From NCBI GenBank assembly GCA_030756715.1, contig JAVBJD010000007.1, positions 1 through 40,102 of the forward strand: a stretch of 40,102 nucleotides of DNA, read 5' to 3'. Positions within the stretch are counted from its first letter, which is position 1; each line of letters opens with the position of its first letter. Made by a program: the position numbers and the translations under genes. Source of the DNA: Conexivisphaerales archaeon. GTDB lineage: Archaea; Thermoproteota; Nitrososphaeria; Conexivisphaerales; UBA164. The notes under the pieces were generated by a model that made no database searches, was not told where the DNA came from, and saw only the letters and a list, made by a program, of their open reading frames with translations. Below, in pieces: positions 1 to 8,210 of this stretch.

Positions 1-23
1 TAATTTCTATAAAAAGAATTAAA

Positions 24-37
24 CGTTTATATAAACG
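24..37 (+). promoter_or_regulatory. Palindromic TATA promoter of the GNAT gene
   Basis: The 14-base perfect palindrome CGTTTATATAAACG contains a TATA box (26-35). It is centred about 26 nt before the ATG at 56, the archaeal TATA-to-start-site distance, so the transcript is probably leaderless. The symmetry might also serve a dimeric regulator. Confidence 0.6.
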
Positions 38-55
38 CCATAAAAAATATAGCAT

Positions 56-517
56 ATGCCAATAAGAAAGGCAAATGAATCGGACGTTCAGGATCTCACT
101 AATATGTTTGCCAAGATGTATCAGCTTAACTCAGAATTTGACCCGATGCTTCAGGTTGTTGATGATTTGCGTGCTAAAGTAGAAAAGATGGTTAAAGAAG
201 CTTTATCTGACAAGAATTCACTTATCTACGTTTACGAAGAGGAAGGGCAGATATGGGGAGCAGTTAAAATTAAGCTAGTTGACAGAGTTTTTTATGTCCC
301 GCAAATAGTCGCCCAGATCGAGGAGTTCTACGTACATCCATCAAAGAGAAGATCTACAATTGGCAAACAGCTGATCGAATACGCTGAAAGCGATCTGAAG
401 AAGATAGGGATAAAAATCTTAATGGCAAGATTTCCTTCAAAGAACATTATAGCCACTTCATTCTACGCAAAGAACGGTTTCCGGGAAGTTCATAATGAAT
501 ACGGAAAGCCAATTTAA
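56..517 (+). CDS. GNAT-family N-acetyltransferase
   Basis: This 153-residue protein resembles single-domain GNAT acetyltransferases, which move an acetyl group from acetyl-CoA to an amine; the substrate cannot be read here. The best evidence is the central strand and motif A, EEFYVHP (89-95), then KRRSTIGKQL (97-106), which aligns with the acetyl-CoA pyrophosphate loop (R/Q-x-x-G-x-G/A). The first glycine of that loop is a threonine, so the motif is slightly degenerate. The C-terminal segment ATSFYAKNGFREV matches the typical GNAT ending. The ATG is favoured because a TATA box lies about 26 nt upstream, implying a leaderless message. It stands alone, followed by its own promoter-bearing neighbour. 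Confidence 0.85.
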   Translation: MPIRKANESDVQDLTNMFAKMYQLNSEFDPMLQVVDDLRAKVEKMVKEALSDKNSLIYVYEEEGQIWGAVKIKLVDRVFYVPQIVAQIEEFYVHPSKRRSTIGKQLIEYAESDLKKIGIKILMARFPSKNIIATSFYAKNGFREVHNEYGKPI

Positions 518-534
518 AAAAAGCTCCATTAAAC

Positions 535-545
535 TTAATATTTTA
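535..545 (+). promoter_or_regulatory. TATA box of the nitroreductase gene
   Basis: The AT-rich box TTAATATTTTA is centred 24 nt before the ATG at 564. This fits a leaderless transcript. Confidence 0.45.
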
Positions 546-563
546 TTTTTATTTTAAGCTATC

Positions 564-1070
564 ATGGACGCATTAGATGCTGTTCTAACAAAAATTGAAG
601 TAAGGGAGTTTGCTGCTGAAGATGTGCCTTACGACGTTCAGAAAAAAGTTCTTGAAGCTGGAAGAATGGCCGCAAGCGCTTATAACAAGCAACCTTGGAT
701 CTTCATACTTATAAACGATAAAGATCTGTTAAAAAAGGTAGCCGCTCTGGCAAACACGGGTCCTTACATTTCAAAGGCAGCTTTTGCTGTAGCTGTTTTC
801 GTGGATCCAAACAATCCTTTTCATATAATAGACGGCACAAGGGCTGTCCAGAACATGATGATAGCGGCTTGGTCATTTGGGCTTGGATCAGTATGGGTCG
901 GAGGCCTCGAAAGAGAAAAAATAGCAGAGCTTCTTAAAGTTCCAAAAAACCTTTATCTTCTTACAGTGATACCTTTTGGAAAACCTGCAAAGAAGTTAAA
1001 AGGTAAGAAAACAAGAAAACCTCTAAAGGAAATAGCCTTCCTAAATTATTACGGTAATGAACTTAAATAA
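564..1070 (+). CDS. Nitroreductase-family FMN oxidoreductase
   Basis: This 168-residue protein has the pattern of compact nitroreductase-family flavoproteins: a VREF segment near residue 14 that contacts FMN, SAYNKQPW at 38-45, and the late helix-loop GLGSVWVGGL (106-115) followed by LKVPKNLYLLTVIPFGKP. Family members are usually homodimers that bind FMN at the dimer interface and use NAD(P)H to reduce nitroaromatics, quinones, flavins or related substrates. The physiological substrate cannot be inferred. At 168 residues it is near the short end of the family. It appears monocistronic, with a TATA-like box 24 nt upstream. Confidence 0.88.
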   Translation: MDALDAVLTKIEVREFAAEDVPYDVQKKVLEAGRMAASAYNKQPWIFILINDKDLLKKVAALANTGPYISKAAFAVAVFVDPNNPFHIIDGTRAVQNMMIAAWSFGLGSVWVGGLEREKIAELLKVPKNLYLLTVIPFGKPAKKLKGKKTRKPLKEIAFLNYYGNELK

Positions 1071-1146
1071 GTTTGATCAAAAAATTTTAGCTTGTTTAAA
1101 AGTCTTGTTTACATACAAATGGGTCAAAATGATTTCACAAAAAAAT

Positions 1147-1156
1147 ATATTTTATA
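1147..1156 (+). promoter_or_regulatory. TATA box of the ribonucleotide reductase gene
   Basis: ATATTTTATA is centred about 27 nt before the ATG at 1179, consistent with a leaderless mRNA. No hairpin resembling a cobalamin riboswitch was seen in the 108-nt gap. Confidence 0.55.
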
Positions 1157-1178
1157 ACGTTTATCAAAAAAAGACGGT

Positions 1179-3665
1179 ATGATAGAGTATGTTATAAAGA
1201 GGGATGGTAGAACCGCAAAGTTCGATAAGAATAAGATAGTTGAGGCTATATGGAAAGCTGAAAAAGCTGTTGGTATATTTGACAGGAAAATAGCAGAAGA
1301 AGTCGCAGATGCGGTAGTTCAGGAGCTTGAGGCTAGAGGTGGCACTCCTCATGTTGAAGAGATCCAGGATATAGTTGAAAAGAAACTCATAGAAAAAAAT
1401 CAGGCAAAGATCGCCAAGGCTTATATATTATATAGGCAAAAGAGAGCGGAAATAAGAGAGGAAAAGAAGAAGATACTGGGCAAAGACGTAATTGATGAAG
1501 TTGATAAAGCTTTTGACCTGAACGCTCTGAGAGTTCTTGCAAGCAGGTACCTCAAAAAAGACGAGAACGGCAAAATAATAGAAAGCCCAAAGCAAATGTT
1601 TACGAGAGTCGCCATTCACGTTGGTTTGCCAGAGGTACTTTATGACCCGCGCGTTTATTCTAAAGAGTGCGTCCAGCCAAATGAAAATGAGCCTCTAGAC
1701 GAGAACGTGCAAATCAAAATAGGTAATTACGAACTTAACGTTTTCCATAAGAGAGGCCTGAAGGAGCTTTACGATAAGCTAAACGCAGAGGGACACATCA
1801 AGGTAAAGTGGAGCGATCTTATAAAAATGATGAACAACGGCGAATTTAAGAACGTCGAAGAATTAATCGACCGTTACTATGATCTGATGGTTTCTAAAAA
1901 GTTCATACCCAACACGCCTGCTCTAATAAATTTTGGCTCGCATTATGGAATGGGATCTGCGTGCTTTGTCCTTGGTATTGAAGATTCTTTAGAGAGTATA
2001 ATGGACACTTTAAAACAGGCAGCTCTCATATTCCAGGCTGGAGGAGGGGTAGGTTATAATTTCAGCAAGTTAAGACCAGAAGGTGACGTTGTAAGATCCA
2101 CTGGCGGCGTAGCAAGCGGTCCTATCAGCTTTATGAAACTATTTGACTTCATGACAGAGATAATAAAGCAAGGGGGTGTTAGGCGTGGCGCCAACATGGG
2201 AATTTTGAACATAAACCACCCTGACATTCTCAAATTCATAACGGCTAAAAAGGGTAACCAGCAGCTAAGGAATTTTAACATCTCAGTCCTCATATTTCCC
2301 GAGTTCTGGGATGCATTTAATCAGGGCAAAAAATATCCGCTTGTTAATCCGAGGAACAACAAAGTTGTTGGAGAAATCGACCCGCTGCAGGTATTAGACT
2401 TGATAGCTTACCAGGCTTGGGAAAGCGCAGAGCCAGGGGTTATTTATTTTGATAACGTTAACAGGTACAACCCACTGCTCGAGGCGCTTGGTCCTATAAC
2501 ATCTACAAATCCTTGCGGAGAAGTTTTGCTTTATGAAAATGAATCATGTAACTTGGGTAGCCTTAACGTTTGGGCTTTTGTACGGGAAAAAGAAGATGGC
2601 AGCGTTGAGTATGATTGGGAAGGGCTTAAAGAAACCGTTATGCTGGCCACCAGGTTCCTTGACAACGTCATAGAGATAAACAAATACCCGTTAAAAAGTA
2701 TAGAAGAAATGACAAAGAAGACGCGAAAAGTTGGTCTGGGTGTCATGGGAGTGGCAGACCTTCTCTTTGAACTGAAACTGCCTTATGACAGCGATGAAGG
2801 AAGGACATTTATGGAAAGACTAATGGAGTTCATAAACTATTATTCAAAGGTTCAATCCGTCGAGCTCTCAAAGGAAAGGGGTCCCTTCCCGCTTTTTGAG
2901 CAGAGCAGGTACGCAAAGGGAGAACTGCCGTTTTCAGGATTCTATGACAGGTCATCATGGCATCTTGACTGGCAGACTCTTGCAGAAGATATAAAAAAGA
3001 ACGGGATAAGGAACGCGTATACTACAGTTATAGCTCCTACGGGTAGCATATCGATGATAGCGGGGACCAGCAGCGGGATAGAGCCCGTTTTTGCTCTTGT
3101 GTACGAAAAAGATGTAACTGTAGGAACTTTTGAATACATAGACCCAGTTTTCGAAAAGGTTATGAGGAAACTAGGCATACTGGATTCAGAGCTGCTCAGG
3201 GATGTAGTCTCAAGAGGGGGCAAACTTACAGGTATAAACTATATACCTGAAGACATAAAGAGGGTCTTTGTGACGGCTTTGGAAATCACCCCAGAAGATC
3301 ACATAAAGGCTTTAGCTTCTTTCCAGAAATGGGTAGACAGCTCTATCTCCAAAACAATAAACATGCCTTCTTATATAACCCCAGAAGAAGTAAGGCAGCT
3401 AATAATTATGGCGCATGAAATGGGCGTAAAAGACTTAACTGTATACAGGGACAAATCGCTCCAGGTTCAGGTTCTGAAAGCTCCTGAAGAAAAAGAGAAA
3501 AAAGGAGAAAAAACAACGCCTAGAGTGCAGGTAACTACTGTGATCAGCGGTTCAGGCGCTTCCAGTGAGATGGAGACTTGCCCAGTATGTGGATCTAAGC
3601 TTGTTTTCAAGGAAGGATGTGCAACATGCCCAGTCTGCGGCTGGAGTGCATGCGCTTCGTCATAA
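1179..3665 (+). CDS. nrdJ: Adenosylcobalamin-dependent (class II) ribonucleotide reductase
   Basis: This 828-residue enzyme reduces ribonucleotides to deoxyribonucleotides for DNA synthesis. An N-terminal ATP-cone (about 1-95, beginning IEYVIKRDGR) should provide allosteric control. The catalytic barrel carries the radical-site motif NPCGE (N444, C446, E448) and an upstream redox-type cysteine in SACF (C262). The C-terminus ends with two Cys pairs (CPVCG and CPVCGWSAC), the tail expected in class II NrdJ for re-reduction or zinc binding. No class I NrdB partner or class III glycyl-radical tail is present, which supports B12 dependence. The length is normal and no intein interrupts it. It converges on DUF2070 with only 2 nt between stop codons. 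Confidence 0.96.
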   Translation: MIEYVIKRDGRTAKFDKNKIVEAIWKAEKAVGIFDRKIAEEVADAVVQELEARGGTPHVEEIQDIVEKKLIEKNQAKIAKAYILYRQKRAEIREEKKKILGKDVIDEVDKAFDLNALRVLASRYLKKDENGKIIESPKQMFTRVAIHVGLPEVLYDPRVYSKECVQPNENEPLDENVQIKIGNYELNVFHKRGLKELYDKLNAEGHIKVKWSDLIKMMNNGEFKNVEELIDRYYDLMVSKKFIPNTPALINFGSHYGMGSACFVLGIEDSLESIMDTLKQAALIFQAGGGVGYNFSKLRPEGDVVRSTGGVASGPISFMKLFDFMTEIIKQGGVRRGANMGILNINHPDILKFITAKKGNQQLRNFNISVLIFPEFWDAFNQGKKYPLVNPRNNKVVGEIDPLQVLDLIAYQAWESAEPGVIYFDNVNRYNPLLEALGPITSTNPCGEVLLYENESCNLGSLNVWAFVREKEDGSVEYDWEGLKETVMLATRFLDNVIEINKYPLKSIEEMTKKTRKVGLGVMGVADLLFELKLPYDSDEGRTFMERLMEFINYYSKVQSVELSKERGPFPLFEQSRYAKGELPFSGFYDRSSWHLDWQTLAEDIKKNGIRNAYTTVIAPTGSISMIAGTSSGIEPVFALVYEKDVTVGTFEYIDPVFEKVMRKLGILDSELLRDVVSRGGKLTGINYIPEDIKRVFVTALEITPEDHIKALASFQKWVDSSISKTINMPSYITPEEVRQLIIMAHEMGVKDLTVYRDKSLQVQVLKAPEEKEKKGEKTTPRVQVTTVISGSGASSEMETCPVCGSKLVFKEGCATCPVCGWSACASS

Positions 3666-3667
3666 AC

Positions 3668-5326
3668 CTAAAGAAAAATTGCGATCACAAATAGAGCACT
3701 GATTGCGATAACGTAATATTTAAATTTATTTAACGATGAGCTCATGGCCTGTTTTAATTTTTCAAGTCCTTCCTCGCCTATAACCTTTATTTCGTTGTCC
3801 CAAATCAAAAGGCTCGCTTTTACTTTATTCAGCTTTAATTCAGGGTTCTTCTGAATGATTTTAATAACAATCTGTGGGTCTGTTAGCTCTCCAAAAGCCC
3901 AGTAGCCTTTTCTGTTTGCTAAGGTTTTTATTACGTGGGTGTCGCTAGTTACAACAAGATAACCCGTGCTTTTTTGAATTACTTCCTTAGCTTCTGGGAG
4001 AGCGTTGTTAGAATCTACATAGAGAATCTTTAATTTTGAATTGCCATCTGAGAGATCTATCCTGTAAGCGCCGCATCCGCCAACCTCTTCCATAAAGCTT
4101 GAGTCTAGCTTTTCTAAGGCGAAAAACAGGGCTTCAGAATCCGCTTCTGGAGCCTGAAACCTTAGCGGTTCATAAAAGTCTATGTTTCCTACAAAGTTTG
4201 AAAGATTACTGTGAGAATCCACAAGTATGATGGGCTTTTTTCTTTTTTGATTTTCTTGAAAAAGTTTTTGCATATAGCCCATGGGCAGGTCATCCATAGT
4301 GACTTTAGGAAAAAGTATGACAAAATCACAAGCGTTGGTGGATAAACCGTTATATTCGAAGTACGTGCTTTCTTCACTGAAAACTTTGAATTTATCCAAA
4401 ATCTGTTCCGCAGGGTTAGAATCGAGCTGTTTTAAATATTCAGCAACTGCCGCTTTAGAAGGTATGTTCATGTCATGGTTTGAAGCTGAATGCAAAACTA
4501 TGACGTCTTTAAAACCCATTTCTTTGAAATGCTTAGCTAAAACTTCGGTTATGTTATAGCTGCCAACACCTTTAAACGGTCCAGGATGAACCGGGGGCAC
4601 TAAAATGCAATGACTGGATCCGTCATCATTTACCAGTTTAAGACAATAAGTTTTTGTTTTGATCTGTATTGAATTAGCTTCCAAAAGCTTTTCAAAGCCT
4701 TCAGAATACTCCACCATCCAGGCATCTAGAACCTTTTGAGCTACATTTGAAAGCTTGACGCCTACTTTGTTCAATGTAAGTCTGTCAACGGTATAATAAA
4801 ATAGTGCCGTTATTGCAAACGCTGCAAGCCAGAAGTATAATTCTGTATAATCAAAACTTTTTTCAATAGGCCTGTAAATTGGTAAAAGCAGAAAAAAATA
4901 GTAAAAAAGCAGGCTGACCAGAGGTTCAATGCGCCCTTCTAAAAATTCGCCCCTTAAAACTATGTAGGAAAAGCTAAAAACTGCAGACAGTGAGCTGACG
5001 AATATAAAGATAGGGCGTAAAAAAATTATATTGATAAGCAACGTTAAAAAAGTTAATAAAAGAAAAAAAGAGTGCGTAGCTGACACTCTTCTTATTGTGG
5101 AAAAGGAAATCCTTTTACCTGTTAAATACCTAAGTGCATAAAGATACACAAGAACGCCAACAAAACCTATTGGTATCAGACGCACATCGCCTTTGTAAAC
5201 TGCAGTAATCAAAACCTGTATTATTACAAACAAAGTTAAATGGAATGCCGGAAGGACGTATTTGTTTGAAGGCAAACTAAACAATACCTTAAATAACGTA
5301 GAAACGTTTTGGTTGGTCTTTTGCAA
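3668..5326 (-). CDS. DUF2070 family membrane protein
   Basis: This 552-residue protein matches archaeal DUF2070, a family of unknown function. About six hydrophobic helices fill residues 24-180, a soluble domain spans about 190-530, and a single membrane segment (537-552) ends the protein. The soluble part has a striking set of His/Asp motifs: PPVHPGPF (H247), NHDMN (H284, D285), VDSHSN (D370, H372) and SDTHV (D462, H464). They look like a metal-binding hydrolase centre; that is inference. The start is TTG, 4 nt downstream of the Sec61 beta stop codon on the same strand, so the two are probably co-transcribed. A link to protein export is therefore possible but unproven. Confidence 0.85.
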   Translation of the reverse strand: MQKTNQNVSTLFKVLFSLPSNKYVLPAFHLTLFVIIQVLITAVYKGDVRLIPIGFVGVLVYLYALRYLTGKRISFSTIRRVSATHSFFLLLTFLTLLINIIFLRPIFIFVSSLSAVFSFSYIVLRGEFLEGRIEPLVSLLFYYFFLLLPIYRPIEKSFDYTELYFWLAAFAITALFYYTVDRLTLNKVGVKLSNVAQKVLDAWMVEYSEGFEKLLEANSIQIKTKTYCLKLVNDDGSSHCILVPPVHPGPFKGVGSYNITEVLAKHFKEMGFKDVIVLHSASNHDMNIPSKAAVAEYLKQLDSNPAEQILDKFKVFSEESTYFEYNGLSTNACDFVILFPKVTMDDLPMGYMQKLFQENQKRKKPIILVDSHSNLSNFVGNIDFYEPLRFQAPEADSEALFFALEKLDSSFMEEVGGCGAYRIDLSDGNSKLKILYVDSNNALPEAKEVIQKSTGYLVVTSDTHVIKTLANRKGYWAFGELTDPQIVIKIIQKNPELKLNKVKASLLIWDNEIKVIGEEGLEKLKQAMSSSLNKFKYYVIAISALFVIAIFL

Positions 5327-5330
5327 TTTT

Positions 5331-5498
5331 TTACACTGGTTTGAGCACCAATAGAACTATCGAAATAACTATAAAGCTCACGGTTAATGCAAGGATTGCT
5401 GTGGGGGTTACTTTTATTCCGGGCTCGTCTGTATTGTAAAATGACATTAGTCCAGCGCTAGACATCGGCATCACTGTTTTTTTCTTTTTAGAGCTCAT
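5331..5498 (-). CDS. secG: Preprotein translocase subunit Sec61 beta
   Basis: This 55-residue protein starts at the ATG complementary to 5496-5498. It has the archaeal Sec61-beta layout: a lysine-rich start (MSSKKKKTVMP), the conserved SAGLMSFYN segment, then PGIKVTP, and one C-terminal transmembrane helix (about residues 34-52). As a tail-anchored subunit it would join SecY and SecE in the translocation channel. A TATA box lies about 28 nt upstream of the ATG. It precedes the DUF2070 gene by 4 nt, suggesting one transcript. SecY and SecE are not in this window. Confidence 0.9.
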   Translation of the reverse strand: MSSKKKKTVMPMSSAGLMSFYNTDEPGIKVTPTAILALTVSFIVISIVLLVLKPV

Positions 5499-5520
5499 TA
5501 AGAGGATTTACTTAATTGTG

Positions 5521-5531
5521 CATATATATTT
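5521..5531 (-). promoter_or_regulatory. TATA box of the Sec61 beta-DUF2070 operon
   Basis: On the minus strand the box AAATATATATG is centred about 28 nt before the Sec61 beta ATG (5498). Confidence 0.5.
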
Positions 5532-5558
5532 TTTTCTTAGAATGTTGAATTAATTTTG

Positions 5559-6380
5559 TTAAAAATTAAACCTATCAGCTATGACCTTATAGTCTTCAGG
5601 TTTAAGCCTCCATCCCATCGCGCCTGCATCTTCTATTATGTGTTCAAGTTTTTCAGCTTTTGGAATGGCTATAACCGGTTCTCTGTAGATGAGCCAATTA
5701 AGGGCAACCTGAACAGCAGTTTTTCCGTATTTCTTTCCTATTTCAGCAAGAAATTTTTCATTCGCTAATGAGCCCTTTTCTGTTGGCGTATAAGCTATCA
5801 AAGCAATTTTTTCCTTTTCGCAATATTGTAAAAGATCTTTTTCAGGCTCTCTGTGCCAAAGGCTGTATTTTACCTCATCAGCCACTATATCGCTTCTTGG
5901 CATTTCTTCCCTTGCCCTTGAAAGCAGTCGTAAATCAAAGTTGCTCACCCCGGCATACCTTATTTTTCCTTTATCTATTAGCTCCTGCATGGCAGACAAA
6001 GTCTCTCGCAACGGTATTCTTTCATTTGGCCAGTGTATCAAATATAAGTCTATATAGGTTAAAGAGAGCCTTCTCAGAGACCTTTCCGCTGCCTCCAAAA
6101 CCTGTTCCCTTTCTAGGTGTGTGTACCAGACTTTACTTATTATAAAGACTTCATCTCGCTTATATTTTTTTATCGCCTCTCCAACTAGTTCTTCAGCATG
6201 TCCCTGCGCATAAAATTCTGCTGTATCTATAAGCCACATACCGTTATCGATAGCATATCTAATGGCATCAATCCATTCCCTGTCTTTTGAATGGTCTGGC
6301 ATGCTTTTTCCCCCAATGCCCCAGGTTCCCAGCCCTATTGCTGGCACAGCATCTAAACCTATTTTTTTAAGGTCATTCAT
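5559..6380 (-). CDS. Aldo/keto reductase
   Basis: This 273-residue protein belongs to the aldo/keto reductase family, (alpha/beta)8 barrels that use NADPH to reduce carbonyl compounds. The full catalytic tetrad can be placed: D52 and Y57 in IDTAEFYAQGHAEELVG, K83 in ISKVW, and H116 in LIHWPN. The C-terminal VALNWLIYREPVIAIPKAEK is the usual coenzyme-phosphate binding segment. The length is normal for a short archaeal or bacterial AKR. The substrate is unknown. It is divergent from LSm and probably has its own promoter, since an AT-rich AACGTTTAAG-type box on the minus strand lies about 25-35 nt upstream of the ATG. Confidence 0.93.
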   Translation of the reverse strand: MNDLKKIGLDAVPAIGLGTWGIGGKSMPDHSKDREWIDAIRYAIDNGMWLIDTAEFYAQGHAEELVGEAIKKYKRDEVFIISKVWYTHLEREQVLEAAERSLRRLSLTYIDLYLIHWPNERIPLRETLSAMQELIDKGKIRYAGVSNFDLRLLSRAREEMPRSDIVADEVKYSLWHREPEKDLLQYCEKEKIALIAYTPTEKGSLANEKFLAEIGKKYGKTAVQVALNWLIYREPVIAIPKAEKLEHIIEDAGAMGWRLKPEDYKVIADRFNF

Positions 6381-6500
6381 TGAATAATTTAACTCAATTG
6401 AACATCTTAAACGTTTTCAAAATAATTGTAGATTAAATTTAGCTTTTCATGCTTACATATATAATTGTGCTTTGTCTACCTTTACTATCATTTACAGAAA

Positions 6501-6512
6501 GGTTTTTATTTT
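6501..6512 (+). promoter_or_regulatory. TATA box that decides the LSm start
   Basis: The box GGTTTTTATTTT lies about 23-28 nt before the ATG at 6529 and downstream of the possible TTG at 6472. This argues for the 6529 start. Confidence 0.5.
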
Positions 6513-6528
6513 GAGGAATTTATCTCTC

Positions 6529-6801
6529 ATGCGATTGATCCAAAACACAAAACCTCCACAAATAGATATGGGGAAAAAACCCATGGATGAGCTTCTAAAG
6601 CTTATTGAACACCCAGTTGTTGTTAAATTAAAGAACGGTATGAGCTATAAAGGCAGCCTTGTAAAGGTTGACAGCTACATGAACATATACCTTCAGGGCG
6701 CTGAAGAGTATGACGATAACGGAAAACTCATCGCTTCGTATGGCGATGTAATAATAAGGGGCAATAACATACTTTACGTAGTCAATCCATCGCTTACTTG
6801 A
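6529..6801 (+). CDS. Archaeal Sm-like RNA-binding protein (LSm)
   Basis: LSm proteins form heptameric rings that bind U-rich RNA. The Sm1 motif is visible as [17 protein letters not shown] followed by VDSYMNIYL, and Sm2 as [14 protein letters not shown] near the C-terminus. The open frame extends upstream to a TTG at 6472, but that would give a long non-homologous N-terminus. The ATG at 6529 is preferred because a TATA box sits 25 nt upstream; a third possibility is the ATG at 6568 ([10 protein letters not shown]). The predicted product is 90 residues. Its 3' end overlaps the convergent methyltransferase gene by 28 nt. Confidence 0.92.
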   Translation: MRLIQNTKPPQIDMGKKPMDELLKLIEHPVVVKLKNGMSYKGSLVKVDSYMNIYLQGAEEYDDNGKLIASYGDVIIRGNNILYVVNPSLT

Positions 6802-7514
6802 TCGTTTAAGTTCAAAGCGTTTATTATATCTCTGAAAAATCCCAAAAGCGTTAGCATGTCCCTCTCGTCATCAAGCTTGTTTAAAGCTATTTCTCTGTAG
6901 AGTTTGACAACTCTGTAAGCTCTCTCGTCTTCAAGTTTGACGCCTTTTGCAATCTTTTCAATATAATTTATCAATATATCGACCTCTTTTCGAGGAACGT
7001 TCACCATTTTTACTTCTGTTTTCTTACTCATTGTTGACCAGACATAAAGCAGGATGGCCAAGCTGTGTGAAATGTTTAGCGCTGGGTATTCATCGCTTGT
7101 TGGAATTTTGATTAAATCATCGCACTTCATTATTTCTTCGTTTGTTAATCCGGTAGTATCCCTTCCTAAAATCAAAAGGACTTTCTCATGCCTTAGAGCG
7201 TTTCTAAATGATTCTTCAGGATACCTTGCTCTTCTGAGAACCGTTCTCCAGTTTTTACTGGCTCTTGCCGAAGTGGCTATTCTGTAATCGTATCCTTTTA
7301 ATGCTTCGTCGAAGTCCATAAATTTTGCATTTTCCAATAAATTGCCCGCATGCGATGCAAACTTAAATGAGATCTCTGGAATTTTTTTCCTGCCAGTTAT
7401 TATAAGTTCTTTGATGCCAAAATTGGCCATGGTTCTTGCAACGTAACCTATGTTTATTCCGTATTCAGGTTCAACAAGCATTACCGAAAGCCTACTTTTC
7501 ATCGTTATCTGCAC
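6774..7514 (-). CDS. trmJ: SPOUT-family RNA 2'-O-methyltransferase, TrmJ-like
   Basis: This 246-residue protein shows the SpoU/TrmJ pattern: [20 protein letters not shown] (15-33, with R27), the motif-2 loop ILGRDTTGL (115-123) and the motif-3 knot [16 protein letters not shown] (138-153). These fold into the trefoil knot that binds S-adenosylmethionine. Archaeal TrmJ methylates the ribose of position 32 in tRNA, but another tRNA or rRNA target is possible, so the symbol is tentative. Motif 2 usually reads GxExxGL; here it is GRDTTGL with Asp instead of Glu. The start overlaps the upstream phosphatase gene by 23 nt (11 nt if the second ATG at 7502 is used), so the two are co-transcribed. Confidence 0.85.
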   Translation of the reverse strand: MQITMKSRLSVMLVEPEYGINIGYVARTMANFGIKELIITGRKKIPEISFKFASHAGNLLENAKFMDFDEALKGYDYRIATSARASKNWRTVLRRARYPEESFRNALRHEKVLLILGRDTTGLTNEEIMKCDDLIKIPTSDEYPALNISHSLAILLYVWSTMSKKTEVKMVNVPRKEVDILINYIEKIAKGVKLEDERAYRVVKLYREIALNKLDDERDMLTLLGFFRDIINALNLNDQVSDGLTT

Positions 7515-8043
7515 CTCTTACATTGTTCTTTAACCAGTTTTCATAAAAATAAACGCATTGTTCTTGAATTTTATCAGCTACTGAACCCTTTCTTAACTCT
7601 CTTAGCTTTATAAGTGCATCCTTCGCTTTCATATTATATTTGTAGATAAGGTAACAAGAAAGAACCATCCCTGTCCTCCCAAGGCCTGCGCTGCAGTGCA
7701 CCAGCGTTGCCATTTTATTTTTCTGATACTTTTCTATTGCTTTCACGGCTTTGTGCAAAACCTCAGGTTTTTGCGGTTCTCCGTTTTTCATAGGGATATG
7801 AGTTTTCTCAAGGCCGTCATAATCCAATTCGTATTCAGTAAGGTTTATCACTGAATTAATGCCTTTCTCTTTAATCCATTCTACAGCTCTTCTTCCATAA
7901 GGTATTCCTGAAGCATAAAGGAATTCATCAAAAAAGGAAAAATTTGAAGGTCTACCCAATAACGCGCTGAGCGATATTCTGTAAAAATCCGAAGCTTTTA
8001 GCTGCATACGTTTAAAAATGCTTGGTTTTGTTTCTTGACACAT
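7492..8043 (-). CDS. Dual-specificity / tyrosine-type protein phosphatase
   Basis: This 183-residue protein carries the cysteine-phosphatase P-loop HCSAGLGRTG (116-125), with nucleophile C117 and phosphate-binding R123, in the context of small archaeal dual-specificity phosphatases. It would dephosphorylate phosphotyrosine or phosphoserine/threonine, possibly other phosphate esters. In the loop where a general-acid aspartate is often found, the sequence is PMKNGEPQ, with asparagine at N87; whether another Asp (for example D74 or D76) takes the role is unclear. It heads a two-gene minus-strand unit with the TrmJ-like gene and is divergent from psmA. Confidence 0.88.
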   Translation of the reverse strand: MCQETKPSIFKRMQLKASDFYRISLSALLGRPSNFSFFDEFLYASGIPYGRRAVEWIKEKGINSVINLTEYELDYDGLEKTHIPMKNGEPQKPEVLHKAVKAIEKYQKNKMATLVHCSAGLGRTGMVLSCYLIYKYNMKAKDALIKLRELRKGSVADKIQEQCVYFYENWLKNNVRGADNDEK

Positions 8044-8063
8044 TCTTTGTCTTTTTTCCTTTA

Positions 8064-8081
8064 TTTTTGTATAATAAAAAT
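8064..8081 (-). promoter_or_regulatory. AT-rich promoter of the phosphatase-trmJ unit
   Basis: Minus-strand ATTTTTATTATACAAAAA lies about 20-38 nt before the ATG at 8043. It contains a plausible TATA box at the expected distance; the exact box is ambiguous. Confidence 0.4.
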
Positions 8082-8091
8082 CTTTTAAACG

Positions 8092-8147
8092 AGATTAAAA
8101 GGATTAATGAACTACAGTATCCTGTTAATCTGATTTTTATAGATTAA
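8092..8147. repeat. AGATTAA repeat cluster between divergent promoters
   Basis: AGATTAA occurs at 8092-8098, GGATTAA at 8101-8107, its complement TTAATCT at 8125-8131 and AGATTAA again at 8141-8147. The last two form a 7-bp inverted repeat with a 9-nt spacer. They sit between the phosphatase promoter and the psmA promoter and may be operator sites. No protein-coding gene is seen in this 220-nt gap. Confidence 0.4.
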
Positions 8148-8210
8148 TTTTACAGAATAACAATAATCTGTTCGCGAAAAAGCATGACGATTTTTTGAAG
8201 CTATTTAAAA

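Noticed and set aside
1071-1178. Cobalamin riboswitch before the B12-dependent reductase
   Set aside because: Only AT-rich sequence and a promoter are visible, with no conserved riboswitch stems, and the mRNA is likely leaderless.
5768-6145. 125-codon open frame antisense to the aldo/keto reductase
   Set aside because: The sense frame has the full catalytic tetrad; the antisense product has no family pattern.
6472-6528. N-terminal extension of LSm from a TTG
   Set aside because: The extra residues do not resemble LSm, and the TATA box at 6501-6512 lies inside this stretch.
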